A stretch of DNA of 44,658 nt. It comes from Sulfurovum sp. Its GTDB lineage: Bacteria; Campylobacterota; Campylobacteria; Campylobacterales; Sulfurovaceae. This document shows positions 32,594 to 40,428 of the stretch, piece by piece; position 1 is the first letter of the stretch, and each line of letters opens with the position of its first letter. The stretch covers positions 1 through 44,658 of the forward strand of contig JAMOTA010000015.1 in NCBI GenBank assembly GCA_027068435.1, in the 5' to 3' direction. The notes below the pieces were generated by a model. It made no database searches. It was not told where the DNA came from and was given only the letters and a program-made list of their open reading frames with translations. The translations under genes and the position numbers were made by a program.

Positions 32594-32602
32594 CCCCCCC
32601 CC
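32594..32602 (-). repeat. G9 homopolymer tract in the promoter region of the exported-protein operon
   Basis: Nine C on the plus strand (G on the coding strand), directly followed on the minus strand by TAATAT, a fair -10 box, and 38 bases from the ATG at 32556. In very AT-rich DNA such a tract is improbable by chance. Poly-G tracts are known phase-variation switches in Campylobacter and Helicobacter. Length change here would alter promoter spacing. Confidence 0.55.
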
Positions 32603-32630
32603 ATGCTTAAACTGTTCTTAATTAATAAGA

Positions 32631-32659
32631 TTGACATCCCACCCCATTTAAGATAAAAT
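32631..32659 (+). promoter_or_regulatory. Sigma-70 promoter of the Phd/RelE-type module
   Basis: TTGACA (32631-32636), 17-base spacer, TAAAAT (32654-32659). This is the closest match to consensus in the window. The antitoxin ATG follows at 32687 with AGGA before it. Confidence 0.6.
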
Positions 32660-32677
32660 TGTCAATATATTGTACAA
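32659..32677 (+). promoter_or_regulatory. Palindromic operator candidate of the toxin-antitoxin module
   Basis: CAATATATTG (32663-32672) is a perfect 10-bp palindrome inside TTGTCAATATATTGTACAA, between the -10 box and the start codon. Phd/YefM antitoxins autoregulate by binding such sites (established for the family); use of this one is inferred. Confidence 0.45.
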
Positions 32678-32686
32678 AGGATTTTT

Positions 32687-32941
32687 ATGCAAGCTGTTAA
32701 CTACTCTCATGCAAGAAATAATCTCAAATCTATCATAGATAATGTTTGTGATAATAATGAAGAGGTTATTGTGACGACTAAGAATGATAAGTCTGTTATT
32801 ATACTCTCTATAGATGAGTACAATCGTACCCATGCACGAGTGAAGAGAGATGTTCAAGAGGCTTTAGCTCAAGCTGAGCGTGGTGACTTTATGGATATAG
32901 ATGAAGTATTTGATAAAATATTAGCCAAATATGAAGATTAG
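32687..32941 (+). CDS. Phd/YefM-type antitoxin
   Basis: 84 residues. MQAVNYSHARNNLKSIIDNV and EVIVTTKNDKSVIILSIDEYN are the standard N-terminal features of the Phd/YefM family (N-terminal DNA-binding domain, then the toxin-binding tail RDVQEALAQAERGDFMD). It represses its own promoter in other systems. The toxin ATG lies inside its 3' end (11-base overlap). Confidence 0.9.
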   Translation: MQAVNYSHARNNLKSIIDNVCDNNEEVIVTTKNDKSVIILSIDEYNRTHARVKRDVQEALAQAERGDFMDIDEVFDKILAKYED

Positions 32942-33215
32942 ATTTAGTCCAAAATTTTATCAAAGACTTGATGAAATATCTGATTTTATATATAATCAAA
33001 GTCAATCTAAAACCTTGACAATAAGGTATATAGTTAATTTAAAAAAACATATAGATATTTCTTTAACTACTTTTCCTAAATTAGGAAGACCTGCAGAGGA
33101 GTTTGGAGAAAACATACGTAAACTTGTTCATCAAAGATATACTATACTTTACAAAATAGAGAAAGAGTATATACTTGTTATTACTATCTATAAGGAGAAT
33201 TTACCTTTTTTATGA
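32931..33215 (+). CDS. RelE/ParE-superfamily toxin
   Basis: 94 residues. KIRFSPKFYQRLDEISDFIY opens the RelE/ParE fold; KLGRPAEEFGENIRKLVHQRYTILY and EYILVITIYKENLPFL form the central sheet. ParE poisons gyrase and RelE cuts mRNA on the ribosome; these cannot be told apart here. The stop overlaps the yidD start as ATGA, so a toxin gene feeds into a housekeeping operon by translational coupling. Confidence 0.87.
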   Translation: MKIRFSPKFYQRLDEISDFIYNQSQSKTLTIRYIVNLKKHIDISLTTFPKLGRPAEEFGENIRKLVHQRYTILYKIEKEYILVITIYKENLPFL

Positions 33216-33574
33216 AAAAATTATTTATAACCCCTATAAAAGGGTACCAATACATCTCCAAAATGCTACCTGCTAACTGTCGGTATTACCCCTCTTGTTC
33301 TGAGTATGCTAAGTGGCAGTTTGAGTTTAATGCTCCTCATAAAGCACTTGTTGCTAGTTCATTGCGTATTTTACGTTGTAATCAGTTTTTTGATGGGGGT
33401 ATAGATTACCCTGTGGTTACTTTTAACTCTCATAAAGCCTCTTATTTACTCACTTTTAATCACACTTGTGGCAAAATGAAAGTTATTTATTGGTTTGTAC
33501 CAAAAGATTTAAACCATTCACAATATTATATTTTAAAGGATTTTAATGCCATCAACACCCCTAGTAGTTCTTAA
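33212..33574 (+). CDS. yidD: Membrane protein insertion efficiency factor YidD
   Basis: 120 residues. LFITPIKGYQYISKMLPANCRYYPSCSEYAK is the YidD hallmark, with the CRYYPSCSEYA motif. SLRILRCNQFFDGGIDYPV follows. YidD is a small amphipathic inner-membrane-associated protein near the YidC insertase. Here the C-terminal part (residues about 72-120) is longer than in the minimal family form but resembles other Campylobacterota versions. The start overlaps the toxin stop by 4 bases; its 3' end overlaps pyrC by 29 bases. Confidence 0.92.
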   Translation: MKKLFITPIKGYQYISKMLPANCRYYPSCSEYAKWQFEFNAPHKALVASSLRILRCNQFFDGGIDYPVVTFNSHKASYLLTFNHTCGKMKVIYWFVPKDLNHSQYYILKDFNAINTPSSS

Positions 33575-34571
33575 TGCTCCACTCGATATGCACCTTCATC
33601 TAAGAGATGGTGAGATGCTCCAAAATGTAATAAACGGTTCTACCCAAACTTTTTCAGGGGCGATTATCATGCCTAACCTTGTACCTCCTGTAAGCAGTAA
33701 AGAGGAAGTGATTGCCTATAAAGAGCGTATCAGCTTAGCTCAAGGTGATAAAAAATTTACTTCTTACATGACACTCTTTTTTAAACCCTCTTATGACAAA
33801 GCGTTTTTAAGTGCTTTAAGAGATGAGATAACGGCTATTAAACTTTACCCAGCAGGTATCACGACAAACTCTGAGGGAGGGGTAAGTGGTTTTGATGTTG
33901 AGGAGTTACGCCCTGCACTTGATGCGATGAGTGAGCTCAATATTCCACTTTGTGTACATGGAGAGACTAACGGTTTTGTTATGGATAGAGAAGCAGAATT
34001 TGTCTCTATTTATGAGAAGTTAGCTACTGCTTTTCCTAAGCTCAAAATCATCATGGAGCATATTACGACTAAAGAGAGTGTTGCTGCTCTTGAAAAGCAT
34101 GAGAACCTTTATGCCACTATAACGGTACACCATCTGTTTATTACTCTTGATGATGTAGCAGGAGGGATGCTACAACCTCACCTCTTCTGTAAACCTATTG
34201 CAAAACGTCCTGAAGACAGAGATGCACTTCTTAAAGTAGCACTTGAAGCTCACTCTAAAGTGATGTTTGGTTCAGACTCAGCACCACACCCTCAACATGC
34301 AAAAGAGAATTGTGGTTGTGCTGCGGGTGTATTTACTTCTCCTATAGCCCTACAGTTACTCACTGAACTCTTTGAAAAGCATGATGCATTGGAGAATCTT
34401 CAAGCCTTTGTCTCTGGCAATGCTCAAAATATTTATGGGGTACAACCTTTAGCAAAAACCGTAACCTTAGAGAAAAAACCATTTAAAGTACCTGCCAACT
34501 ACAACGGTGTCGTACCGATGTATGCCAACGAAGAGATAGCATATAGCATCAAAGAAGTAAAAAATGGATAG
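33546..34571 (+). CDS. pyrC: Dihydroorotase
   Basis: 341 residues. PyrC closes carbamoyl-aspartate to dihydroorotate in pyrimidine synthesis. Zinc-ligand motif LDMHLHLRDG is at the N-terminus; AIKLYPAGITTNSEGG holds the carbamylated Lys; LCVHGETNG, MEHITTKESV and MFGSDSAPHPQHAKEN hold the other metal and substrate ligands. This is the class II (short, PyrC) type. The ATG at 33546 has AAAGGA 5 bases upstream, inside yidD. It overlaps the carbonic anhydrase gene by 8 bases. Confidence 0.95.
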   Translation: MPSTPLVVLNAPLDMHLHLRDGEMLQNVINGSTQTFSGAIIMPNLVPPVSSKEEVIAYKERISLAQGDKKFTSYMTLFFKPSYDKAFLSALRDEITAIKLYPAGITTNSEGGVSGFDVEELRPALDAMSELNIPLCVHGETNGFVMDREAEFVSIYEKLATAFPKLKIIMEHITTKESVAALEKHENLYATITVHHLFITLDDVAGGMLQPHLFCKPIAKRPEDRDALLKVALEAHSKVMFGSDSAPHPQHAKENCGCAAGVFTSPIALQLLTELFEKHDALENLQAFVSGNAQNIYGVQPLAKTVTLEKKPFKVPANYNGVVPMYANEEIAYSIKEVKNG

Positions 34572-35208
34572 TCATTTAGAAGCTTTTGAAAAAGGAAACG
34601 AAAACTTTCAAAATATTAAATTTAAAAAAAGTAAAGAGCGTTTTAAAAAGCTTATAGATGAGGGACAAAGTCCTAAAGCCCTCTTTATAGGGTGTAGTGA
34701 CTCTCGTGTAATGCCTGCTATGATAACTGGATCTAAGCCTGGTGACCTTTTTATTATTAGGAATATTGGTAACTTTGTTGCCCCTTACAAGCCAGATGCC
34801 GACTTTCATGCTACAGCTTCTGCCATAGAGTATGCAACCAGTATTTTAAAAGTTTCAGACATCATAGTTTGTGGACACTCGCACTGCGGGGCTATTGAAG
34901 CACTCTATAAAGATATAGAAGAGACTCCAGAAAATACCCATACTATCAAATGGTTAGAGTTGGGTAGAGAGGCAAAAAAAGTAGCTATGCTTGCATACAA
35001 AAATGATGATAAAAATACTATGCTTCGCTATACAGAAAAGATATCTGTGGTCTATCAACTTGATAATCTTCTCACCTACCCTGGTGTCAAAAGACGTGTT
35101 GAAGAGGGTACACTCTTTCTTCATGGTTGGTATTATGACATGGAGAATGGAGATATAGCGTACTATGATGATGAAAATTATGAATTTAAACCACTGAGTC
35201 AAAAGTAA
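34564..35208 (+). CDS. Beta-class carbonic anhydrase
   Basis: 214 residues. It interconverts CO2 and bicarbonate in the cytoplasm. Zinc ligands C44, H105 and C108 are visible in IGCSDSRV and VCGHSHCGAIEAL, together with the D46-R48 dyad that orients substrate. RNIGNFVAPY and SAIEYATSILK are usual. The gene overlaps pyrC by 8 bases; supply of bicarbonate for carbamoyl phosphate and autotrophic CO2 fixation is a reasonable link, but inferred. Confidence 0.94.
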   Translation: MDSHLEAFEKGNENFQNIKFKKSKERFKKLIDEGQSPKALFIGCSDSRVMPAMITGSKPGDLFIIRNIGNFVAPYKPDADFHATASAIEYATSILKVSDIIVCGHSHCGAIEALYKDIEETPENTHTIKWLELGREAKKVAMLAYKNDDKNTMLRYTEKISVVYQLDNLLTYPGVKRRVEEGTLFLHGWYYDMENGDIAYYDDENYEFKPLSQK

Positions 35209-35223
35209 AATAAAGGAGAGCTA

Positions 35224-36144
35224 ATGATAGCCAATAGTGTTGAAGATCTTATAGGAAATACACCTCTAATTAGGATTAACTCCCTCTCTAATGCAACAGG
35301 TACAACGATACTTGGAAAATGTGAATTTATGAACCCTACGTCATCTATAAAAGATCGTATCGCTTCAAATATGATAAATGAAGCGATACGCTCAGGGGCG
35401 ATTACAGAAGATACCACTATCATAGAACCTACAAGTGGCAACACAGGCATAGGATTAGCTTCTATTTGTGCCTCAAAAGGGCTGAAACTTATTTTAACTA
35501 TGCCTGACTCTATGAGCATAGAGAGACAAAAACTACTCATCTACTTGGGTGCAGAGCTTGTACTTACACCAGCGAGTAAAGGGATGAATGGATCCATAGA
35601 CAAAGCCAATGCCTTAGCAAAAGAGTTAGATAATGCTTTAGTATTACAACAATTCCAAAATAAAAATAATCCTGATATTCATAGAAAAACTACTGCTCTT
35701 GAACTTCTAAAAGATAGCAACAACTCCATAGATATTTTTGTAGCAGCCGTAGGCACAGGAGGTACTATTACTGGTACGGCTGAAGTACTTAAAGAGAAAC
35801 TACCTTCTATTAAAGTGGTTGCTGTTGAGCCTAAAGATTCGGCAATACTAAGTGGAGGAAGTGCAGGAGTACATAAAATACAAGGCATAGGTGCAGGGTT
35901 TATTCCTGATATTTTAAATACTTCTATTTATGATAATGTAGTAACGGTAAGTAATGAAGAGGCTTATGCTATGGCAAGACAGATAGCGAAAGAGGAGGGA
36001 TTACTAGTTGGTATCTCTTCAGGGGCAAACCTTCATGCAGCATATATGATGGCATCAAAACCTGAGAACATAGGAAAGACCATCGTTACAATACTTTGTG
36101 ATACAGCTGAGCGTTACCTCTCTACTGAACTTTTTGACAGTTAG
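35224..36144 (+). CDS. cysK: Cysteine synthase (O-acetylserine sulfhydrylase)
   Basis: 306 residues. PLP-binding K43 is in NPTSSIKDRIASNM; TSGNTGIGLASI binds the PLP phosphate and substrate; VGTGGTITGTAEVL is the glycine-rich loop; GISSGANLHAA is near the C-terminus. The enzyme makes cysteine from O-acetylserine and sulfide. Members with this NPTSS motif may also accept thiosulfate (CysM-like), which sequence alone cannot decide. AAAGGAG precedes the ATG. Confidence 0.92.
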   Translation: MIANSVEDLIGNTPLIRINSLSNATGTTILGKCEFMNPTSSIKDRIASNMINEAIRSGAITEDTTIIEPTSGNTGIGLASICASKGLKLILTMPDSMSIERQKLLIYLGAELVLTPASKGMNGSIDKANALAKELDNALVLQQFQNKNNPDIHRKTTALELLKDSNNSIDIFVAAVGTGGTITGTAEVLKEKLPSIKVVAVEPKDSAILSGGSAGVHKIQGIGAGFIPDILNTSIYDNVVTVSNEEAYAMARQIAKEEGLLVGISSGANLHAAYMMASKPENIGKTIVTILCDTAERYLSTELFDS

Positions 36145-36153
36145 GGTATAAGT

Positions 36154-36729
36154 TTGTCTTATCTTTTAGAGACCATCAAAATAGAAGATGGGCAAGTGTA
36201 TAACCTCTCTTATCATCAAGCTCGTTGTGATAAGAGTAGAGCAACACTCTTTGGAACAAAAGAGAAGTTAGATCTGTCTTCTATTATTGAAGCACCTAAA
36301 AAAGGACTTTTTCGCTGTCGCATAGTGTATGATAAGAAGCTACATAAGGTAGAATATATCCCCTATAAAGCTAAAGAAATAGCCTCACTTACTATCGTAC
36401 ATTCTGATCTCTTATATAACCATAAATATGCAAATAGAGACGCACTAAATTCCCTACTTAATTTACATAAAGAAACAGATGATATTCTCATTATAAAAAA
36501 TGGATATATTACAGATACGAGTATTGCTAATATTGCTTTTTTTGATGGCAAACAGTGGATTACACCCAAAACCCCACTTTTAGAAGGGACAATGAGAGCA
36601 AAACTACTCGATGAATGCTTTTTAATAGTAAAAGATATTAAAAAAGCATCGTTAAAACACTACTCACACGTAGCTTTAATGAATGCTATGATAGGATTTA
36701 AAGTATTAAACCAAATTACTTATAAATGA
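36154..36729 (+). CDS. Class IV aminotransferase, aminodeoxychorismate lyase-like (PabC-like)
   Basis: 191 residues, shorter than typical PabC (about 270). The start is a TTG at 36154 with a poor ribosome site (AGGGTATAAG). LYNHKYANRDAL holds the putative PLP lysine; ILIIKNGYITDTSIANIAFFDG is the class-IV signature (the usual Glu in the 'ETST' position is Asp here); TPLLEGTMRAKLL follows. It may make 4-aminobenzoate for folate. The short form occurs in Campylobacterota next to pabB-like genes, which are not seen here, so the pathway is inferred. Confidence 0.75.
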   Translation: MSYLLETIKIEDGQVYNLSYHQARCDKSRATLFGTKEKLDLSSIIEAPKKGLFRCRIVYDKKLHKVEYIPYKAKEIASLTIVHSDLLYNHKYANRDALNSLLNLHKETDDILIIKNGYITDTSIANIAFFDGKQWITPKTPLLEGTMRAKLLDECFLIVKDIKKASLKHYSHVALMNAMIGFKVLNQITYK

Positions 36730-36735
36730 GAAAAT

Positions 36736-37182
36736 ATGACTATTAATCTTTTTCAAACCCAAGAATATAGAGGTATTGCACATGAGCATATAGAAAAAAC
36801 TATAGGCTATCTGTTTAACAAAAATCAAGAATTTTCACTTGCATGTGAGATAAAATATGTTGATTTTATGCCTGAATTACCTTCTTATTTAAAGGCAAAC
36901 TTTAAAGAAATAATACTATTTGTTTTGAGTGGATACACCTATGAGAGTGCAAATCTTGAAAATGGATATTTTTCATTTGAAGCAGGATTTGGAGAAGAAA
37001 ATTTTGGCTCTACCGTGAGGATTCCACTACTTGCGATAAAACAAGTTTTTGTAGGAGACAATCCCATAGTATTTAATTTGGCAAAACCTGTTAAAAAAGA
37101 GCCATCAAGTAAAAAAAGCTCTATGGAAGCACTACTTAATAACCCTAGTAATATGAAGCTTCTTAAGAAAAAGAAGCCTTAG
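36736..37182 (+). CDS. SspB-like ClpXP adaptor candidate
   Basis: 148 residues. The central part (EIILFVLSGYTYESANLENG, then FSFEAGFGEENFGSTVRIPL and LAIKQVFVGDNPIVF) follows the pattern of SspB: a strand, loop, a 'F-A-F-G' strand, a 'V-IP-A---I-' strand and an aromatic ending. A flexible Lys/Ser-rich linker leads to a basic C-terminus (NPSNMKLLKKKKP), comparable to the ClpX-binding tail of SspB. SspB hands ssrA-tagged proteins to ClpXP. The similarity is by eye only; it could be an unrelated small protein. Confidence 0.45.
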   Translation: MTINLFQTQEYRGIAHEHIEKTIGYLFNKNQEFSLACEIKYVDFMPELPSYLKANFKEIILFVLSGYTYESANLENGYFSFEAGFGEENFGSTVRIPLLAIKQVFVGDNPIVFNLAKPVKKEPSSKKSSMEALLNNPSNMKLLKKKKP

Positions 37183-37192
37183 TCATACTAAA

Positions 37193-37216
37193 ATCTTAGC
37201 ATTGACCTGCTAAGAT
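37193..37216. terminator. Bidirectional hairpin between convergent genes
   Basis: ATCTTAGCA - TTGACC - TGCTAAGAT is a perfect 9-bp stem with a 6-base loop. It includes the last codons and stop of the LysR gene and lies 11 bases after the SspB-like stop. The minus-strand side is followed by TTTTAGT, so termination is more likely for the LysR transcript. Confidence 0.5.
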
Positions 37217-38098
37217 ATAATCTACAACATTATCTACATAGGCATTGTGCTTATTCTCTTTAGAATAAACAATAAAGAACTTACGCTTCATAGTAAAACC
37301 TCTAAGTCTTGACTCAAAAAGTTCACCTTTTGCTACTTCATCTGCAATAGCATACTTAGAGATAATAGAGACTACAGGTTTATCTAACTCTTTTTTAGCT
37401 CTTTTGATCGTTTGTAAAACCGTAGTTGTATTACTCACTTCACTGATAACATTAAAGCTTTTACACGACACACCTAACTCTTCAAAAACTTCAGAAACTA
37501 CTTTTCGTGTATGAGAAGCCTCCTCACGACAAATCCATCTGTAGTCGTAAAGCTCTTCTGTTTTTACTATTTTAGGGATGGGTACATTACTAACAACAAC
37601 AAGTTCATCTTCCAACCACTCTCTATAGATAAGGTCATTATCCATTACTGGTGATTCTATAAGCCCTACATCTAACTTTCTATCTTTAATTTTTTGAACA
37701 ACTCCATCACTTAAGTCAATACTCAAGTTTACATCATTGTTAATCGCTTCAGACATCTCATTGAGACACTCACCAGGTATAACATACGTCCCAATAGTAT
37801 AAGAAGCACCTAATCTAAAGGTCATCTCTTTATTGATGATTTTAAGTATATCTTTCTCTGACGAGTTAATCTCTTTCTCTAATCTTGTAGCAATTTTGTA
37901 AAGTTCTTCACCTTCAGCTGTAAGTTTTATACCATTTTTCTTTCTCTCAACAATTTTTACTGCAAGATATTTTTCAATAAACTTAATCTGCTGTGTTACC
38001 GCAGGTTGAGAAATACCAAGCTTTGCTGATGCTTTAGAAAAACTTCTTTCTCTTGCAACAGTTAAAAATGTTTCTAATTTTACGAAATCTTTTAACAT
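37196..38098 (-). CDS. LysR-family transcriptional regulator
   Basis: 300 residues. The N-terminal winged helix (ETFLTVARERSFSKASAKLG, SQPAVTQQIKFIEKYL) is standard for LysR. A coiled linker leads to the effector domain (TFRLGASYTIGTYVIPGECL, RKLDVGLIESPVMDN, ISKYAIADEVAKGEL). Such regulators are tetramers that bind near -60 of a target promoter. AAGGA lies before the ATG. The divergent helicase gene shares its upstream region, which holds an inverted repeat that fits a LysR site. The effector is not predictable. Confidence 0.93.
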   Translation of the reverse strand: MLKDFVKLETFLTVARERSFSKASAKLGISQPAVTQQIKFIEKYLAVKIVERKKNGIKLTAEGEELYKIATRLEKEINSSEKDILKIINKEMTFRLGASYTIGTYVIPGECLNEMSEAINNDVNLSIDLSDGVVQKIKDRKLDVGLIESPVMDNDLIYREWLEDELVVVSNVPIPKIVKTEELYDYRWICREEASHTRKVVSEVFEELGVSCKSFNVISEVSNTTTVLQTIKRAKKELDKPVVSIISKYAIADEVAKGELFESRLRGFTMKRKFFIVYSKENKHNAYVDNVVDYILAGQC

Positions 38099-38152
38099 TA
38101 TTTTTCCTTATTATTTACATATAAAACTAAACTATTATTTTAATTCTATCTA

Positions 38153-38179
38153 ATTATACTTAACGATACATAAGGTTAA
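38153..38179 (-). promoter_or_regulatory. -10 box and inverted-repeat operator candidate of the LysR gene
   Basis: TATAAT (minus, 38158-38153) lies 55 bases before the LysR ATG. Directly upstream of it, TTAAC-N10-GTTAA (38160-38179) is an inverted repeat of the size bound by LysR dimers. Autorepression is inferred. Confidence 0.4.
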
Positions 38180-38241
38180 CTTATTATATAACATTTAATT
38201 CATACTTCTTATAATTATCCTTCTTTTTAATAACTATAAGC

Positions 38242-38247
38242 TATAAT
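38242..38247 (+). promoter_or_regulatory. -10 box for the UvrD/Rep-like helicase gene
   Basis: TATAAT, 30 bases before the ATG at 38278. GGAG (38262-38265) is the only ribosome-site-like motif and is rather far from the start. Confidence 0.4.
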
Positions 38248-38277
38248 AAAGACTATCTTACGGAGCATAAAATAGTT

Positions 38278-40344
38278 ATGGAACATATACTCAATGAACT
38301 CAACCCATCTCAACGTGAAGCAGTAGAACACATAGATGGAAGCATGCTTATTTTAGCAGGAGCGGGAAGTGGAAAAACAAAAACACTTACGACAAGACTT
38401 GCTTATCTTGTAGGTGAGATAGGTATCGACCCTGCCAATACCTTAACCCTTACTTTTACCAATAAAGCAGCCTCAGAGATGAGAATACGTGCAACAAAAC
38501 TTATCTCTTCACGTTCCTCTTACCCTCCTCTTTTATGTACATTTCATAAATTTGGATTGCTTTTTTTAAAATTTCATATAGAAAAACTTGGTCGTAAAAA
38601 TACCTTTGTTATTATAGATAGTGATGATAAAAAACGTCTTTTACGTAGCATTACAAAAGAGCTTTCTATAGATCTAAATATTGCATTTATCGCTTCAGAG
38701 ATTTCAAAATATAAAAACTCTCTTCTTACTCCTGAAGTTGTTATAGAAAAAGCAGAACTATCTGACTATAAAAAAATAGCCAAAATCTATACTCGTTATC
38801 AATCTAATATAGAAGAGAATAATCTCGTTGATTTTGATGACTTGCTGATGCTAACGTATAAGATACTTGATGATGATAAAGCACTTAGAAAAGAAGTTAG
38901 TAATAAATACCAATATATCATGGTAGATGAGTATCAAGATACTAATGAGCTACAGTTTCGCTTACTAGAACATCTCTGTTCAGAACATGGAAACCTCTGT
39001 GTGGTTGGCGATGATGATCAAAGTATTTATGGGTGGAGAGGTGCCAATATACGTAATATTTTGGAGTTTTCAACCTACTTTAAAGATACAAAAACGGTTA
39101 AGCTAGAGACAAACTACCGTTCAACAGAACCCATCCTAAAAGCTGCTAATACACTAATAGAGCATAACTCCACACGTTTAGGTAAGAAGCTCACCTCTCA
39201 TAAAGGTACAGGCGAAGATGTAAAACTCCTCCATTCTCTTGATGAGTCCATGGAAGCTAGAGCTATTGCATCTAAAATCCAAAAACTGCTTCAACAAGGT
39301 ACAGACCCAGATGAGATAGCTGTTTTATACCGTATTAATGCTCTTTCTCGTTCTCTTGAAGAGGGCTTTATCAAAGAGGGCTTAAATTTTAAACTTATTG
39401 GTGGTATGCGTTTTTATGAACGTGCAGAGATTAAAGATATTATCTCTTACTTTAGAGTTCTTTCAAATCCCCATGATGATTTTTCACTACTTCGTATTAT
39501 CAACAAACCTAAACGTGGTATAGGTAAAGCCTCATTAGAGAAGCTACAAAAAGCTGCTTTTGATGCAAAATTATCACTTTATAGTTACATAGAACAGAGT
39601 CTTAAAGGTTCGCAACCTATGGTTATGAGTAAAAAAATAGCTACATCTTTAACCACTTTTGTAGAGAGTATACAGCTTTTACAAGATGCAGCTAAAAATG
39701 CTCTTGGTAACTTTATTACACTATTTGAAGAGCAGATAAAACTCAAAGACCACTATGTAGGTATGGTAGATGGTATGGATCGTATTTTAAATATAGATGA
39801 GTTTTATGGTTACTTTCGAGATGCTGTTAAGAAAAATCCTGACCTTAGCTTAGATGAATTTTTAAATGATATATCATTACAAAGTGATCAAGATCAGATA
39901 GAAGAGAATGCCATTACTATTATGAGTGTACATGCATCTAAAGGGTTAGAATTTGAACATCTCTTCATCATAGGACTTGAGGAGGAGTTTTTCCCTCTCC
40001 TTGGTGAGGGGTGTAATATGGAAGAGGAGCGTCGTTTAGGCTACGTGGCTATTACTAGAGCAAAATCTGACCTCACACTCTGTTATGTAGATAGCCGTTT
40101 TTACAAAGGTCGCCGTAAGATGATAGACAAGAGCCGTTTTTTAGGTGAGTCTGGACTCATACAAGATACCAGTTTGAAGATTACTAAAAGTTCTGCGTTT
40201 AAAAAAGGAGATCTTGTCAAACATAAGATTTTTGGTATTGGGCGTGTCCAAGCAGCCAATAAATCTGGTCATGAGTATAAACTTCTTATTAACTTTGGTG
40301 GAAATAAAAAAGAGATTTTAAGCTCTTTTGTACAGTCTATATAA
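38278..40344 (+). CDS. UvrD/Rep-family superfamily-1 DNA helicase
   Basis: 688 residues. Motifs in order: Q-motif LNPSQREAVEH; Walker A AGAGSGKT with K33; TLTFTNKAASEMRIR (Ia); DEYQDTNELQ (II); GDDDQSIYGWRGAN (III); LETNYRSTEPIL (IV); IMSVHASKGLEFEHLFI (V); RLGYVAITRAK (VI). The C-terminal segment (FKKGDLVKHKIFGIGRV) is a Tudor-like RNAP/DNA-binding motif typical of PcrA/UvrD. It unwinds DNA 3'-5' in repair and replication restart. Campylobacterota have several such genes, so I do not commit to uvrD, rep or pcrA. Confidence 0.95.
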   Translation: MEHILNELNPSQREAVEHIDGSMLILAGAGSGKTKTLTTRLAYLVGEIGIDPANTLTLTFTNKAASEMRIRATKLISSRSSYPPLLCTFHKFGLLFLKFHIEKLGRKNTFVIIDSDDKKRLLRSITKELSIDLNIAFIASEISKYKNSLLTPEVVIEKAELSDYKKIAKIYTRYQSNIEENNLVDFDDLLMLTYKILDDDKALRKEVSNKYQYIMVDEYQDTNELQFRLLEHLCSEHGNLCVVGDDDQSIYGWRGANIRNILEFSTYFKDTKTVKLETNYRSTEPILKAANTLIEHNSTRLGKKLTSHKGTGEDVKLLHSLDESMEARAIASKIQKLLQQGTDPDEIAVLYRINALSRSLEEGFIKEGLNFKLIGGMRFYERAEIKDIISYFRVLSNPHDDFSLLRIINKPKRGIGKASLEKLQKAAFDAKLSLYSYIEQSLKGSQPMVMSKKIATSLTTFVESIQLLQDAAKNALGNFITLFEEQIKLKDHYVGMVDGMDRILNIDEFYGYFRDAVKKNPDLSLDEFLNDISLQSDQDQIEENAITIMSVHASKGLEFEHLFIIGLEEEFFPLLGEGCNMEEERRLGYVAITRAKSDLTLCYVDSRFYKGRRKMIDKSRFLGESGLIQDTSLKITKSSAFKKGDLVKHKIFGIGRVQAANKSGHEYKLLINFGGNKKEILSSFVQSI

Positions 40345-40389
40345 GTTGGGAGTGTCCTCTTTCCATAAAACAAACATCATTTTAAATAC

Positions 40390-40412
40390 TCAGGTCAAGA
40401 ACACCCTGACCT
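40390..40412. repeat. Small inverted repeat between the helicase and truB
   Basis: AGGTCA-N9-TGACCT (40392-40397 and 40407-40412), nested with TCAGG-N10-CCTGA (40390-40394 and 40405-40409). The minus strand contains GTCAGGGTGTT, which resembles the GTAGGGTGTT core of the REPs in this window. It could be a decayed REP or a leader hairpin of truB. Confidence 0.35.
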
Positions 40413-40428
40413 ATAAGGAAATTTTATA

